Shown here: positions 28,201 to 36,469 of the stretch, one piece after another
How positions within the stretch are numbered: the stretch's first letter is position 1
Layout of the letters: the number at the start of each line of letters is the position of its first letter
DNA from: Rhodeus uyekii
Taxonomy: Eukaryota; Chordata; Actinopteri; Cypriniformes; Acheilognathidae
Reading direction: 5' to 3'
DNA length: 64,000 nucleotides
NCBI GenBank assembly: GCA_037043235.1
Contig: JAWRVZ010000057.1
Span: 2,655,501 to 2,719,500, forward strand
The notes under the pieces: generated by a model
Database searches by the model: none
What the model was told of the DNA's origin: nothing
The model's input: the letters and a program-made list of their open reading frames with translations, nothing else
Program-made: the position numbers and the translations under genes

Positions 28201-28550
28201 TCCGTTTCCTCAGCTACAGTTTTAGAAATAGCTACACAACAAATGTCTTTTCTCTTACTCAGCTAGTTTTGCACCTGAGCATGTCCACCTCTTTGCATAG
28301 CAGGTCTCGCAACGCCGCTGGATCCGGTTCCTCCCATTCTGAAGAGGAAGACCCACCGTCCTGGTGCAAAAGCTTCCTGAAACGTGTCCTCTGGGCCGCT
28401 CTGCCCATGCAGATCATCCTGCTGCTGGTGGTGGTTGTGGCCTGTCTTGTGCCTACGTCTGAGGAAGACTATAGCTGTGCCCAACTCAACAACTTCGCCC
28501 GCTCCTTCCACCCCATGCTCCGCTACACCAACGGGCCTCCGCCCATGTGA
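878..28550 (+). CDS. syne1: Nesprin-1, C-terminal part (partial gene, 22 exons)
   Basis: Giant spectrin-repeat protein of the outer nuclear membrane; its KASH tail binds SUN proteins in the perinuclear space and links the nucleus to the cytoskeleton (LINC complex). Exons read by eye: 878-1072, 1852-1977, 2057-2212, 2891-3049, 3974-4140, 4563-4725, 4801-4988, 5634-5784, 5855-6037, 8662-8784, 8862-9053, 9403-9736, 11204-11272, 12639-12781, 12885-13011, 14202-14413, 15729-15929, 16698-16826, 16914-17126, 24531-24623, 26421-26479, 28301-28550. Phases join without a break to 1,210 residues plus stop. Family landmarks in order: spectrin repeats, LTEMDLQLTNIEHFSECD, the acidic linker with SVDSIPLEWDHDYDLSR, LLQAQALSKEMRMKQN, MSHGLLLWLENIDRR, AKEKVHVIGNRLK, DLSSWSSADDLDTSGS, then KASH. 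ACLVPTSEEDYSC and FARSFHPMLRYTNGPPP favour nesprin-1 over nesprin-2, and the neighbours agree. The actin-binding N-terminus is outside the window. A retrotransposon sits antisense in the 17127-24530 intron. Exon ends are hand-called. Confidence 0.96.
3112..3535. repeat. DNA element with long terminal inverted repeats
   Basis: The left end (CTAGGATGTTATATGTTTGG, running on to gagtgagtagctttt) reappears inverted at 3473-3535. The arms are about 60 bp with few mismatches and enclose about 300 bp without an ORF. This is a non-autonomous foldback element inside a syne1 intron. The family was not identified. Confidence 0.75.
4169..4334 (-). repeat. tRNA-derived SINE
   Basis: Read on the minus strand it starts with a tRNA-like head (gtagctcaaccagtagagc, then ggttcgattcc as the B box) and ends in the TCGCTTTGGATAAAAGC tail shared by many teleost SINEs. 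Two more copies are in rmnd1, at 40911-41058 and 42142-42288. It lies in a syne1 intron, antisense to the gene. Confidence 0.85.
6380..7945. mobile_element. 1.57-kb DNA transposon remnant in the 2.6-kb syne1 intron
   Basis: The left end (aaaggagtgctattatgccc) pairs imperfectly with the inverted right end (gcataataggaccccttatg) over about 25 bp. No transposase is visible. The flanks (ttaatgtt before, accttattgtaaggtgttacc after) look like an older repeat that this element interrupted. It carries an L2-like LINE fragment inside. Confidence 0.6.
6779..7430 (-). mobile_element. L2-like LINE reverse-transcriptase C-terminal fragment
   Basis: On the minus strand, read with frame changes, this shows the usual end of a fish LINE ORF2: a GVIFEDQLSFKDHI stretch (about 7345-7300), RLE-type and LLAELPTSA-like stretches, MAHVTPLFISLHLLPLAART, KFKTLTLAYRAN, then a terminal FKRQLETHLF. 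Only the last part of the reverse transcriptase is left, without the YXDD core or endonuclease. It is a dead 5'-truncated copy. Confidence 0.75.
8335..8410 (-). repeat. Dispersed repeat, copy 1
   Basis: Holds gagtgactgaatgagggcaa and a following agtcctggttctgtgacagcg block. The same sequence appears inverted at 16082-16147 in another syne1 intron. Probably the end of an unidentified mobile element. Confidence 0.6.
8531..8643 (+). repeat. Local duplication, left copy
   Basis: About 110 bp (including aaattaaccttgcagtac and acaagtgagcctttact) repeated in the same orientation at 9108-9238. The two copies bracket two syne1 exons, 8662-8784 and 8862-9053. Confidence 0.8.
9108..9238 (+). repeat. 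Local duplication, right copy
   Basis: Direct copy of 8531-8643 with scattered substitutions and a short insertion before the shared tatgtccacca. It lies in the intron after the bracketed exon pair. Confidence 0.8.
11204..11272 (+). other. syne1: syne1 23-codon symmetric cassette exon
   Basis: A 69-bp exon with phase 1 at both ends (acceptor tttctttcag, donor gtaggc) encoding DVVIPESPEAFLKLTEQTLR and three more residues. It matches the 23-residue DVVIPESPEA segment present in some mammalian nesprin-1 isoforms. Joining 9736 straight to 12639 also stays in frame (Ser-Gly-Asp), so it can be skipped without changing the rest of the protein. Optional inclusion is inferred from symmetry and from the mammalian gene. 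Confidence 0.85.
11939..11967. repeat. (TA)n microsatellite
   Basis: Uninterrupted TA dinucleotides in a syne1 intron. Confidence 0.95.
13265..13924. repeat. Possible solo LTR related to the gypsy LTR
   Basis: About 660 bp with an ..aactcaaataaa.. block near the left end and accctgaca at the right end, the same plan as the LTRs at 18420 and 23447. AATAT occurs on both sides (13260-13264 and 13925-13929), a possible 5-bp target duplication. The left end does not begin with TG, so the border and the identity are uncertain. Confidence 0.4.
14975..15083. repeat. hAT-type miniature element (109 bp)
   Basis: Starts CAGTGGTCCCCAAC and ends with the near-inverted ttgggggccactg. A strong internal palindrome (accggtccgcggaccgg) is present. 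The 8-bp flanks gcataaag and gtataatg agree at 6 of 8 positions, as an aged hAT target duplication would. It lies in a syne1 intron. Confidence 0.75.
15729..15929 (+). other. syne1: syne1 exon ending in a GC splice donor
   Basis: Encodes a spectrin-repeat segment from ELQKALDKRKAIVLSINLCS to ALMQCQ. The next exon begins DFHEMSHG at 16698 in phase 0. Mammalian nesprin-1 has an equivalent contiguous stretch, so the junction must fall after CAG at 15929, where the intron begins gcaaga rather than gt. CAG|GCAAG is the usual sequence of the minor GC-AG intron class. Confidence 0.85.
16082..16147 (+). repeat. Dispersed repeat, copy 2
   Basis: Contains gaaccaggactcttgttttg and ccctcattcagtcactcatt, the inverse of the repeat at 8335-8410. 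Confidence 0.6.
17200..17956. repeat. DNA element with about 60-bp terminal inverted repeats
   Basis: The left arm (actctttccccaccattgac through gctttctgtgtttttactgt) returns inverted at about 17898-17956 (tagtaaaaacacagaaagct to gcagggaaagagtta). A third arm-like piece (ttaactctttccatgacag) at about 17450 suggests internal rearrangement. No ORF is present. It sits just after the syne1 exon that ends at 17126. Confidence 0.7.
18420..19112 (-). repeat. 3' LTR of the gypsy element
   Basis: On the + strand it runs TGTAAGGATAGG ... CCCTGACA. Compared with the other LTR it keeps a 13-bp stretch (gactcaggccagg region) and lacks an extra gctaggaat copy. Confidence 0.93.
19094..19438 (-). pseudogene. 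Gypsy integrase C-terminal chromodomain (frameshifted)
   Basis: Encodes a chromodomain with YLVDWEGYGPEERCWVP and ILDHSLIEDF, the pattern typical of chromovirus integrase tails, thought to steer integration to particular chromatin. It is out of frame with the preceding GPY/F part (FLGPYRITKVLSPVAVRLRL, about 19510-19450). The break falls at a run of C/G at about 19345, so either an indel or a homopolymer sequencing error could explain it. Confidence 0.88.
19584..20669 (-). pseudogene. Gypsy integrase core
   Basis: The useful frame starts at about 20170 and shows the integrase catalytic core: VVDRFFKAAHFIPLP (first Asp), VSDRGPQFVSHFWKEF (second Asp), then NGQSERANQDLERML (Glu). A TAG at 19581-19583 ends it just before the GPY/F module, and a run of G on the + strand at about 20168-20178 shifts it relative to the upstream pol frame. 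The upper part of this open frame (about 20669-20180) is the wrong frame of the same gene and should be ignored. Confidence 0.88.
20308..22359 (-). pseudogene. Gypsy pol: protease, reverse transcriptase, RNase H, integrase zinc finger
   Basis: Begins with an aspartic-protease motif (MDSGAEGNFIDASLV), then reverse transcriptase with LRPCIDYRGLN, MPFGLTNAPAVFQALIN and the YLDD active site (VFVYLDDILIF), RNase H (FIVEVDASEVGVGAVLSQ, WTDHKDLEYI) and the start of the integrase zinc finger (ACHPGVRRTLASARQRFWWP). The open frame stops at a TAG (20305-20307) inside the integrase; the next codons still read as family sequence (CTVCAQNKTSNKPPVG), so the stop is a point lesion. RT and RNase H look intact. 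Confidence 0.94.
22470..23430 (-). pseudogene. Gypsy gag with CCHC zinc knuckle (one frameshift)
   Basis: Starts at ATG 23430 (MESAGSEQIRAAVVQQGVLL), 17 bases inside the 5' LTR. A coiled-coil-like N-terminus runs to about 23270, where the frame changes into the 23264-22470 frame (PPPYDGDPKSCRPFLSQC, then a capsid-like region), ending in a zinc knuckle CLYCAKAGHFAVAC (C-X2-C-X4-H-X4-C). The gag stop precedes the pol frame by about 110 bases, in another frame. The internal frame change suggests a damaged copy. Confidence 0.88.
23447..24144 (-). repeat. 5' LTR of the gypsy element
   Basis: Same sequence as 18420-19112 apart from a few changes. Ends CCCTGACA, then the AGTTC target duplication. 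I could not match the bases just inside it (23431-23446) to a primer-binding tRNA with confidence. Confidence 0.93.
25191..25243. repeat. (TA)n/(TG)n microsatellite
   Basis: TA repeats run into TG repeats and back into TA repeats, in a syne1 intron. Confidence 0.95.
25390..25842. repeat. Tc1-like foldback element
   Basis: The left arm (acggttgtactcaagcgtttacatac, gcagaatctgcaaaaatgtt) pairs with the inverted right arm (aacattttcacagattctgc ... ttacaactgta). A second inner pair (agatgtttacata / tatgtaaacatct) lies within. No transposase. It is a palindromic non-autonomous element between the last syne1 exons. Confidence 0.75.
26480..28300. other. Last syne1 intron, no recognised content
   Basis: 1.8 kb between the exon ending at 26479 and the KASH exon. 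Short open frames here (for example 26761-27113) lack codon bias and splice logic. I see nothing else in it. Confidence 0.6.
28301..28550 (+). other. syne1: syne1 last coding exon: KASH domain
   Basis: Encodes a Ser/acidic linker (GSGSSHSEEEDPPSW), a basic juxtamembrane patch (CKSFLKRVLW), one transmembrane helix of about 20 residues (ALPMQIILLLVVVVACLV) and the lumenal KASH peptide ending FARSFHPMLRYTNGPPPM. The cysteine of DYSC, which forms the SUN disulfide in this family, and the terminal PPPX are kept; the final residue is Met where mammals have Leu or Thr. The stop is TGA at 28548-28550. Confidence 0.97.
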
Positions 28551-29581
28551 GCTTGACTTTGAAGTAATTGAACGGGTTCCTCCCTAATTTGGCACCTTAC
28601 ACATTTAAGAGTTTGGCAGCCAAAGTGAATTATTATCGCGTCTTTGTACAGCTGCTAACTCACAGTACGTCACTGAGTCTCGTGTAGATGTTAGAACAAA
28701 GCCTATTGCACTGAAAACTGCTGTCAGGTGTTGTTAGTGCTACTGATGTTCTTCCATATTTGACGTGAGAGAGGAATTAACTTAACACTGGTACTGTCGA
28801 AAGAGTTAATCAGGTCGAAAGGCCTTTTTTAATCACGGAAAGATTGAGTTTATTCAAGAAAAAACTGGAGTTGCTCGTATCAAATGAATAACTTGTAAAA
28901 AAGAGAAGATGACAAATTTATTAACTCTATTGCAATTATTTTTTATATGTATTTTTGGCATGTGGTCATCCTTTGGTTTTAAAACATTCATTGAATTTGT
29001 TGTTGATTTTTTTGATCTTATCTTACCTGCTCTAATATTCAAGTTAACTGTCATGAATATACTTTACTGTATGTAATACACTGATATCAAAGAAAAGGAT
29101 ATTTATGTATGTACAGTTCGCTAAGGCCTAAGAAACCTTTGCAATGAAAAAACACACATGATGTTCACATAACCTGCTGATTAGTATTTTTCATTAAAAT
29201 AAAAGATTAAATGACAATAATTAAATTGTGAATTATTGTTATTTTCTTACCCGAAGCAATCTTTGCTTAAACGTCAAACTAATTTGCACAAAATATTCAC
29301 AGGATTCATTTACAGGAAGTAGGAGTCCTCTCGTTCATCACAACAAACATAGTAAAGCATTTCATTTTTCCCTTTTCAAAGTTATATTATTAACCTTCTG
29401 AAACCATCGTAGACCAGCTGATGGACTAGTGTAGCCATGTTGTTCTCTATTATAACTTGCTAAATATATTTAATATATTTAAGCTTGTTGGAGATACCAG
29501 AACATCAGAATCCAATCCACATCACATGCAGGTTGTGAAATTACCATTTAAGGACCATTCATCTAGAATTGGAGGTTATCA
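28551..29581. other. Convergent 3' space between syne1 and ccdc170
   Basis: About 1.03 kb separating the two stop codons, taken up by the 3' untranslated regions. In human the large ESR1 gene lies between SYNE1 and CCDC170. Here there is no ORF, nuclear-receptor zinc-finger motif or exon-like block. Confidence 0.8.
29198..29203 (+). terminator. syne1 polyadenylation signal
   Basis: AATAAA about 650 bases after the syne1 stop, in AT-rich 3' untranslated sequence and before the convergent ccdc170 end. Confidence 0.6.
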
Positions 29582-30096
29582 TCACCAATCCGCTGGTCTC
29601 TCTGATGTTGTACTGGAGGGAGCTGGCAGAGCCTGGGGTTTGGACTCATGAGATCGAGTAACATTTATGGAGGAAGCTGGAGTTTCCCAGATGTGAGGCG
29701 TGTGATGCTGGTGTAGGTGAGCAGTACAGTGACAGTGACGTGATTGGATCAGAACCTCCAGCCTTCTGAGAACTTCATAGTTTGGCACACAGCCTGCACA
29801 GTCAACACCCAACATCTGAGACACCACCGTGTAGAAGTCCAGCAACTGCAATGTACAAACACTAGTTAATTCTAACAAATTGTCAGTGCATTTCCATGTT
29901 CATGTGTGTGTGTGTAAACTCAGGAAAAAAGAAGTGCTACAGGGAGAAAGGAAGGACAGCTGATCATCCTTGCTGTCAAACCCGCAACCTTCAGATTACC
30001 AGTCTGACTCTAACCATTAGGCTATGGCTCATTTCCTGTTCACACAAATATTAGTGCAAATAATTTTTCTGGGAAGAAAGCAGTTGAAAGTGGGAA

Positions 30097-30148
<52 letters not shown>

Positions 30149-33100
30149 GTGCAGATATGTGGTTTTACGTCACACTCTGTACCTGTTTCTCACTGTGAGT
30201 AAGATCTGTTATGGCGCTAGACTGAGTGTCCAGGAGTCTTTGTGCTTGTTGAATATCATCTCTCGCTCTGAGTTCCTGGTTTTGCAGCTCTGACTGGATG
30301 GTGGTCAGCTTCTTCTCAGTCTTTGCCTTGTTCTTCTCAAGCTTCCCCAGATTCTTACTCTGCTCCTCTATGGTTTGGTTTTGTTCCATCACTTTGATCT
30401 TGTTGCACCAAAGACAGCAGAAACTGGGCGTTTAAAAGCATGGCCACACATGTCAACATGCACTATTACATGCACTATCTACATGTCAAACAGCACTATT
30501 AACGACGACATGAAATGACATTTCATGAGTTTGTTTTGACAGGGTAATTCCTAATCAGAATGGCCTAGTTTGAGCTTTAAGTGAAAGACTATTTCCTCCA
30601 CAGTTATCCATTTCAATTGGTTATACACTACATCAAAATATAGAAAAATATATAGCTATACTACTTATATACTTATACTTTGTCAAAATAAACATAAAGG
30701 GTCGATTTAGAACTTTCATATTTATGAATTTAACCAATGCTTTAATCCAAAGAAACTTCACAAAGTACATCTTATTAGTATATTCGGAAACTAAAACACT
30801 GATCTGAAGAACTTTTGAGCATTTTTTTAATTGGCAGAATGTCTTAGTCAAATCAAGAACCCTATACAGAGAAAGTTGGTCTTGACATGAAGTCATTTTT
30901 ATATTCATGCAATTCCAGATGCCCTCAAAGCATTATTAAGATAAACATATTTTGTATATTCACATTTGTCTTTTTTGTACGTTATGCTGAAATGACTCTG
31001 TTTGGTGAGGGTCTGTGGGCCAGGGCTCTTCCCTGTACCTTCAGCTCATTGGTGTGGGACAGCTGGGCTTTCAGCTCCGTGTTGGAAAAGCGTAAGGTGC
31101 TCAGCTCTGCCTGCAGTCGATCCACCCGCTTCTGGAGCTTCTTACAGGCCAAAGCCGCGTCATCTTTCTCCACCGCCAGAGCTGAACGGCTCCTCTTCTC
31201 TTCCTCCAGCTGGACCACCTTCCTCCTGAGCAGCTCCAGGTGAAGGTCTTTACTTCCTGAACGCTCCTTCAGTTCTTTAAGCTGAAGCCATGGATGGAAA
31301 TGAAAATCAATTATAATTAATAATCAAATATTATGAATGCTGTTTGGTTCATATTTAAAAAATAGATCAAGATTTATACTTAATATTTACATTTCTGACA
31401 AATGTCATGGTAATGACAATGTTGATATGTTTGGTCTTAGCGAACTAGATCTGCTACGCTGTTGCTGGAGGGCAAGTACGAGAATTGTTACTCCCGATAC
31501 ATATACAAAATGCTGCTGTGAGCGATTAAGGCATGCTGCTGCTGTCCAATATAACAGTACTATGTGTGTGTCTGTGTGAGACCATTCCTCCGTCACTCTC
31601 CACCATCATGTCATCCTGTAATCCTGTTCACTCCAAGATCCCTCATAACAGCCAGACTCAATCATCTTACTTTAAGTACAAACTGTCTAATAAATGTTTA
31701 TTTGCACTGACTCTCTTCTCCAAGTATCTGTCTGTAACATTATTTTTATTTTACATAAACTTTTTAAGTCGGTAAAATCTGAAACAATTGGCCAGTAATT
31801 TGTAACATATTCTATTTCACATTCAGGACTCTAAACAATTTGCACGAAAACATTTAACTAAATTGGAGTTTGTTAGGTACATTACTGCCAATCTTTGAAA
31901 GGCCTGCACCTTTCTCTGAAGGTTGTAGAACTGTGTCTTGGTCTCCAGTAACGCCGTCCCTTCCTGTCTGGTCAGCTGTTGTGCTCGTGTAAGAATGGCT
32001 TCAAGTCTCATATCAAATCCCAGATCTGCAGCAACATGATCCACTTTTAACTTCTCTGAGAGCTGCTCCACGAACCGCAGGTACTACAGAAGAAGACAAT
32101 GACATTACTGAGAGGTCATTTATGATGCGTTCTAATTGTGTTCAAATTTCAAATATCCATCTTAGTTTTAACGTGACAGTGGGCACTGCCATTTGTAACT
32201 TAATTGTGCAAGGCTTCCAGTGCCGTTCACTGTACAAAACAGCTTGATATGCAGGTTGATATTATAAACTGGTATATCTTATATTATTTGGTAACACTTT
32301 ATTTTTGATAGTCAACTTTAGTCATTGGGGTAGCGGAGAGATAGTCATATCGTCCATTTTTTTTGTTTTTTTTTAATAATCAAACTTTTGTCTGCAAGCC
32401 ATATGCAGCCATCAAAATAGCCACATATGGCTCGCGAGCCCTGACCCCTGGTCTAGCTGTTTGCAGATTGTAGTTTTTGTGACATCACAATGCTCAGGCC
32501 TCGTCCACGACTGCTGCCAGACTCTGCCCTATTATCACAGACCCCACCCTGAGTGAGCTGAACACATTTAACAGCAGCATTCAAGTAAGAAATATATGCT
32601 ATTATTAAAGCTACTAAAGTTATTCAATCAAAGAGCAGCGAGTGTTTTTTTTGTTGTTGTTTGATTCATTAACAGCATATTCAGCAGTGTGTACTGTATA
32701 ATACACTGCTTTCACTTTAAAACACAGATTCTATTTTTCTACTTGCTGTTTATGTTTGCAGATATAACTAACTGTGTTTGTGAACTTTGCATGTTCTTTT
32801 ACATCTCGTACATAACCTTGTGTGTATTTGACTGTTTAAGCGCAATAAGATGTGAAAAAGAACTTCAAGAGAGCTGCCAGACAGCTTTCTATGCTCACGG
32901 TTCGGATGTATGTGCTCAGAAAACCATATATCAGAAGTCTAGACTGATATGGCTTTAAAACGCATGCAAATAATAAATAAGTTTTAGCTTTTAACAGAGT
33001 ATTCAAGGCACGATCTGTAAAGGCTCTGCCCTCTTCTGGAAAGTGGGTTGGAGAGCAGCAGCTCATTTGAAAACAGCATGTTTTACTTCCACTCAAAAAT

Positions 33101-36100
33101 GGGCATTTATAACATGGTATAATAAATGGGCATAATAAAAAGGGGCATGATAAGTTCCATTCAATATCTACTAACACTTTAATGCAATGCTCCCTTAACA
33201 GACATTCTGCGGACAATAAGATGAACATGTCAACCTATTCTATTAACCTGAACCCTATCACCTAACCCTAACCTAACAGTCAAGTTGCAAAGTTACTTAT
33301 AGTTACTAGAATGTCTAAAGACATTGATTGTGGATGCGAAAAAAAGTTTCACCAATTATTTTACTGTATTCTTTTACTGTACTGTATAGTTTTACCATTT
33401 ACTGCACTATTCTTCAAGTTATTTGCCTATAGCGGCTAATGAACTGGACATCTCACGGATTCACAGGAAATATCATTTATATTGCTCAATAAAGTGGATA
33501 CAGTGGACAGAAAGGTTTTACAATGTGAATTAAGGATTTGGTGGCATGAATCTTCTTTCTCACATGCTGTTTGTCCTGATTCATTACGTCTTTACAGACT
33601 CCAGCTGTCAGCAGCTCATCCTCCAGTCTCTGTATTCTGTCCAGCAGCTCCTGTTTTCTCCGTTCAGATCCGTTCTGATGCTCTTTGTGGCTGGACAACT
33701 GCTCCGTCACCTCCGTCAGCCTGACTTCCATCTCCATCTGAGACTAGAGCAAGCAGAAAGCATTGGTTGAAAAATAAGAATGCAATTTTTATTTTTATAA
33801 TAGATGCCTGCAAATGACCTTTCGTCCACTTTTCTCTCGGGTACAGAGGGCTGTAAGTGCCTTCAATATGTCATTCTCTGTGTGTGGAACAGGAAGATAC
33901 TGATCCTCCAGCAGGGCTTCCACATTCTTCATGAAGGCCTCATGGTGATTGTGAGATGCCCGAGCTTCATTCTGACAGGCTTGGAGTTTATTTTCCAGAT
34001 CTTGAGACAGATTCTCATAGTGGCGGCAGCGCTGCTGTGCAGACGCCAGCGCCAGTTCAGTCTCCTGCAGGGAGTTTTTAAGGGTCTGGTTCTCCCTCTC
34101 TAAACTTAGCTTCTTCAAGGAGATTATATACAATTCCTGAAAAAACAGACAGAATATTGCTGATTTATTCTAACTGGTTTGGCTTTCCAGGAAATAGACT
34201 TAAAAATAATATCACCCTGTTTAAAAAAAAAAGAAGTTTTTTTCCTTTATGCAAAATATATTTACTTCTGATGAATTTAATTAAGCTACCAGTTAAAATG
34301 ATTTTTTTCTCGTGTCACCATGAATTCTGAAGGATTGCAGCTAATGTTCTCAGAACTGTTAACAAGAACAAGTTATGAAAAAAACCATTATTCCAGTAAT
34401 GTTTGTTCAAAGTTATCTGGTTTTTAGTAATGTTCGCACAAACATTGAACATTTCCTCTAAAACATTTGTAAAATACAGAGATCCCTCGTTTATTGCGGT
34501 TAATGTGGACCGGAACCCCCCGCGAAAATCCGCGAAGTAGGATCAGCAATCAGCTCACGGGATACATCCACTCGTGCTCTCATTCGTCGATCTCGTGCCG
34601 GGAACCAATCACGTGTCTTGTCTGTGTGCCGTGGGCATGTACAAAGACTCTGAGAGAGTTTCTCTCTTTGTTTGGCATCCCGGGAAACCGTTTCTCTCGC
34701 ATCACAATAAATCAACGCTGCTTTCCTCAATACGGCTGCCAATATGGTGGTATTTTTGAATTTTTATTTTTCAATAAATATTGAACCGCAAAGTGGATTA
34801 CTGTATTACTACCTGTTTCAGAATATTCAGTTCATTCAAAAGTAACATTCATAATGTTTGTAAAATGATCAAATGGAATGTTGAAACAAACCAAAAAAGG
34901 TTTTCAAAGACATGGTGAACCAGACACATGTTAGCAAAACGTTCTTAGAACATATTTTTGTTCACTGGGATCATATGACACTGAAGACTGGAATAACAGC
35001 TGCTGAAAATTCAGCTTTGCCATCACAGGAAAAATTATTATCATTTTAAATTATACTAGTGTTCCCAATAAATGCAGTCTTGGAAAAATTTGAATGATTC
35101 CAAACATTTGACTGATTTATTTTGTCAGATTCACCCTCAAATATTCTTATGTTGCTAAAGTTGTGTGTTTGATTGCATTATTGATCTGGAAGGATACCTG
35201 TCTGTTAGAGTTCAGCTCATTTGCTCTGGAGGCTGAAAGTGTCTGTTCACGGTCTACATCAGTCGCAAGTCTCTTTACTGTTTCTCTGCTGGCTTTACAC
35301 TCCACCTCATACAACTTCACACTCTCTTCTAAAGCACAAACGCAGTTCTTCAGCCGGTCTCTGTCCTTGAAACATGCATCCACCTTATCATAGAGAGGTA
35401 TGTTAGTAATCAGGAGAATATTAAAGTATTGACAGAAGGCATATGCCAAAAACACTCACCACAGACACAATATAATCCATAGGATCCACCTTTCCTGCCA
35501 CATTTACCGAGGCATTATTTGCTAATGTTGATATAAACTCATCACATCTTCTCTGGGTGTCAGTGGCTTCCTGTTTTGCCTTGTTGCATTCTGCAAAATA
35601 TTGTCTGCAAATTTGCAACAGTGTTTGTTAAAAGAAAATGATCTGTGGAATAAAATCAAATCCAGATGATGTTTTAATTGGTCTAGGCAGGTGGTGCTGG
35701 GGAGGTAGAGGGGCAGAATAAGAATTTCCATAGTGGACTATTCATATATGTGTGTGTTTGTGTTGCACACATGTTGGCTATAAATATTTATGCAGTTTTA
35801 TGTATATAGAAATGTATTATTTAAATAGTTAAGGAAAAGCAGCTAACATGTGTATGGCATAAATGATTAGTCCAACAATATACTGTTCACAGAATGCATC
35901 ATATAACTTTGAAAAGATGCACACTACTTTACTATTATTCTAAAATATAGCAAACGTAAATAAAAAAGAACTGTTGTGTGTGTCTAATCTTTTTACTACT
36001 GTCTAGTGTACCATAAATGCTCACTTCGACTTGATCTCAAGTTCCATCATTTTCTCCTTGATCTCCTCGTTCTCCTTTGTAAGTGTCTGTATTCTCATGT

Positions 36101-36469
36101 CCGTGATGCTTTTGGAGGAGGTGATGGAAATCATCTCTTGCTCTGTGTTGAAGCTGCGTTCTCTGAGCGAGCTGATGAGAGACTCGTGTCTCGCCTCTTT
36201 CTCTTTATGTCTAGCTATAGCATCCTTTAAGCTCTTCAAACTCTCATCCTGAGATGAAACTTTGGATTGGCTTTCCAAGAACTGTTAAAATGAAATATGT
36301 TATTTCACAAAGCAAATGTGCATCCAAAACACCCTGAAATGCCAGTGAATGTGTAAACCTGTGTTTGGAGGTTGTTGTATTTGGCCTGCAGGGCGGCCAG
36401 CTCTTCACGGGCCGTCTCAGTCGCCTGTTTATAGTGTGTGAGGTGTTGCTGCATCACAGATTCATCCAT
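29582..36469 (-). CDS. ccdc170: Coiled-coil domain-containing protein 170
   Basis: Long coiled-coil protein linked in mammals to the Golgi and to stable microtubules. Exons, 5' to 3' on the minus strand: 36469-36359, 36281-36025, 35604-35460, 35383-35198, 34136-33819, 33743-33564, 32083-31910, 31281-31039, 30398-30183, 29845-29582. They join in phase to 697 residues, against about 715 in human. The start ATG (36469) sits in a good context (cacaATGG). Heptad-rich Glu/Lys/Leu sequence runs almost throughout. Family landmarks: ELLTAGVCKDVMNQDKQH, FVEQLSEKLKVDHVAADLGF, QLEEEKRSRSALAVEKDDAA and TVVSQMLGVDC near the C-terminus. It is convergent with syne1 and divergent from rmnd1, as expected from the human order. 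Introns hold a TA-flanked DNA element (34477-34803) and a tRNA-like fragment (29971-30030). Confidence 0.95.
29971..30030 (-). repeat. tRNA-like SINE head fragment
   Basis: On the minus strand it reads gagccatagcctaatggtta (A-box region) then ggttgcgggtttgac (B-box region), without an acceptor-stem partner. It resembles the tRNA-like head at 60144-60190 and is a SINE piece, not a functional tRNA. Confidence 0.6.
30103..30144. repeat. (TA)n microsatellite
   Basis: About 20 TA units in the last ccdc170 intron, close to the donor at 30182. Confidence 0.95.
32290..33230. repeat. Probable DNA-transposon remnants in a ccdc170 intron
   Basis: Contains a hAT-like end fragment (ggctcgcgagccctgacccc, about 32429-32448) and a longer repeat-like stretch with an ORF on the minus strand (33228-32836) that matches no known protein and lacks splice logic. 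No clear terminal repeats were found. Confidence 0.35.
34477..34803. repeat. TA-flanked miniature DNA element, copy A
   Basis: Begins cagagatccctcgtttattg and ends gtggattactg, with TA on each side (34475-34476 and 34804-34805), as for mariner/Tigger-type insertions. A related copy lies inverted at 42843-43213; both carry the stretches cgggatgcc/ggcatcccg and ccacattaaccgcaataaac or its complement. Confidence 0.8.

Noticed and set aside
878..28550. Assignment of the nesprin gene as syne2
   Set aside because: The KASH tail has ACLVP and FARSFHPML as in nesprin-1, not the FARSFYPML of nesprin-2; the DVVIPESPEA cassette and the linked genes are those of SYNE1.
28551..29581. Possible remnant of esr1 between syne1 and ccdc170
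   Set aside because: No nuclear-receptor zinc-finger or ligand-domain motif in any frame; the interval is just two convergent 3' untranslated regions.
29971..30030. A functional tRNA gene
   Set aside because: A-box and B-box-like segments are present but the acceptor stem does not pair and no Pol III terminator is properly placed; it is a SINE fragment. The same holds for the heads at 4169-4334, 40911-41058 and 60144-60190.
32836..33228. 130-codon minus-strand frame in a ccdc170 intron
   Set aside because: Cys/Leu/Phe-rich translation with no family resemblance, inside repeat-like sequence, and ccdc170 joins in phase without it.
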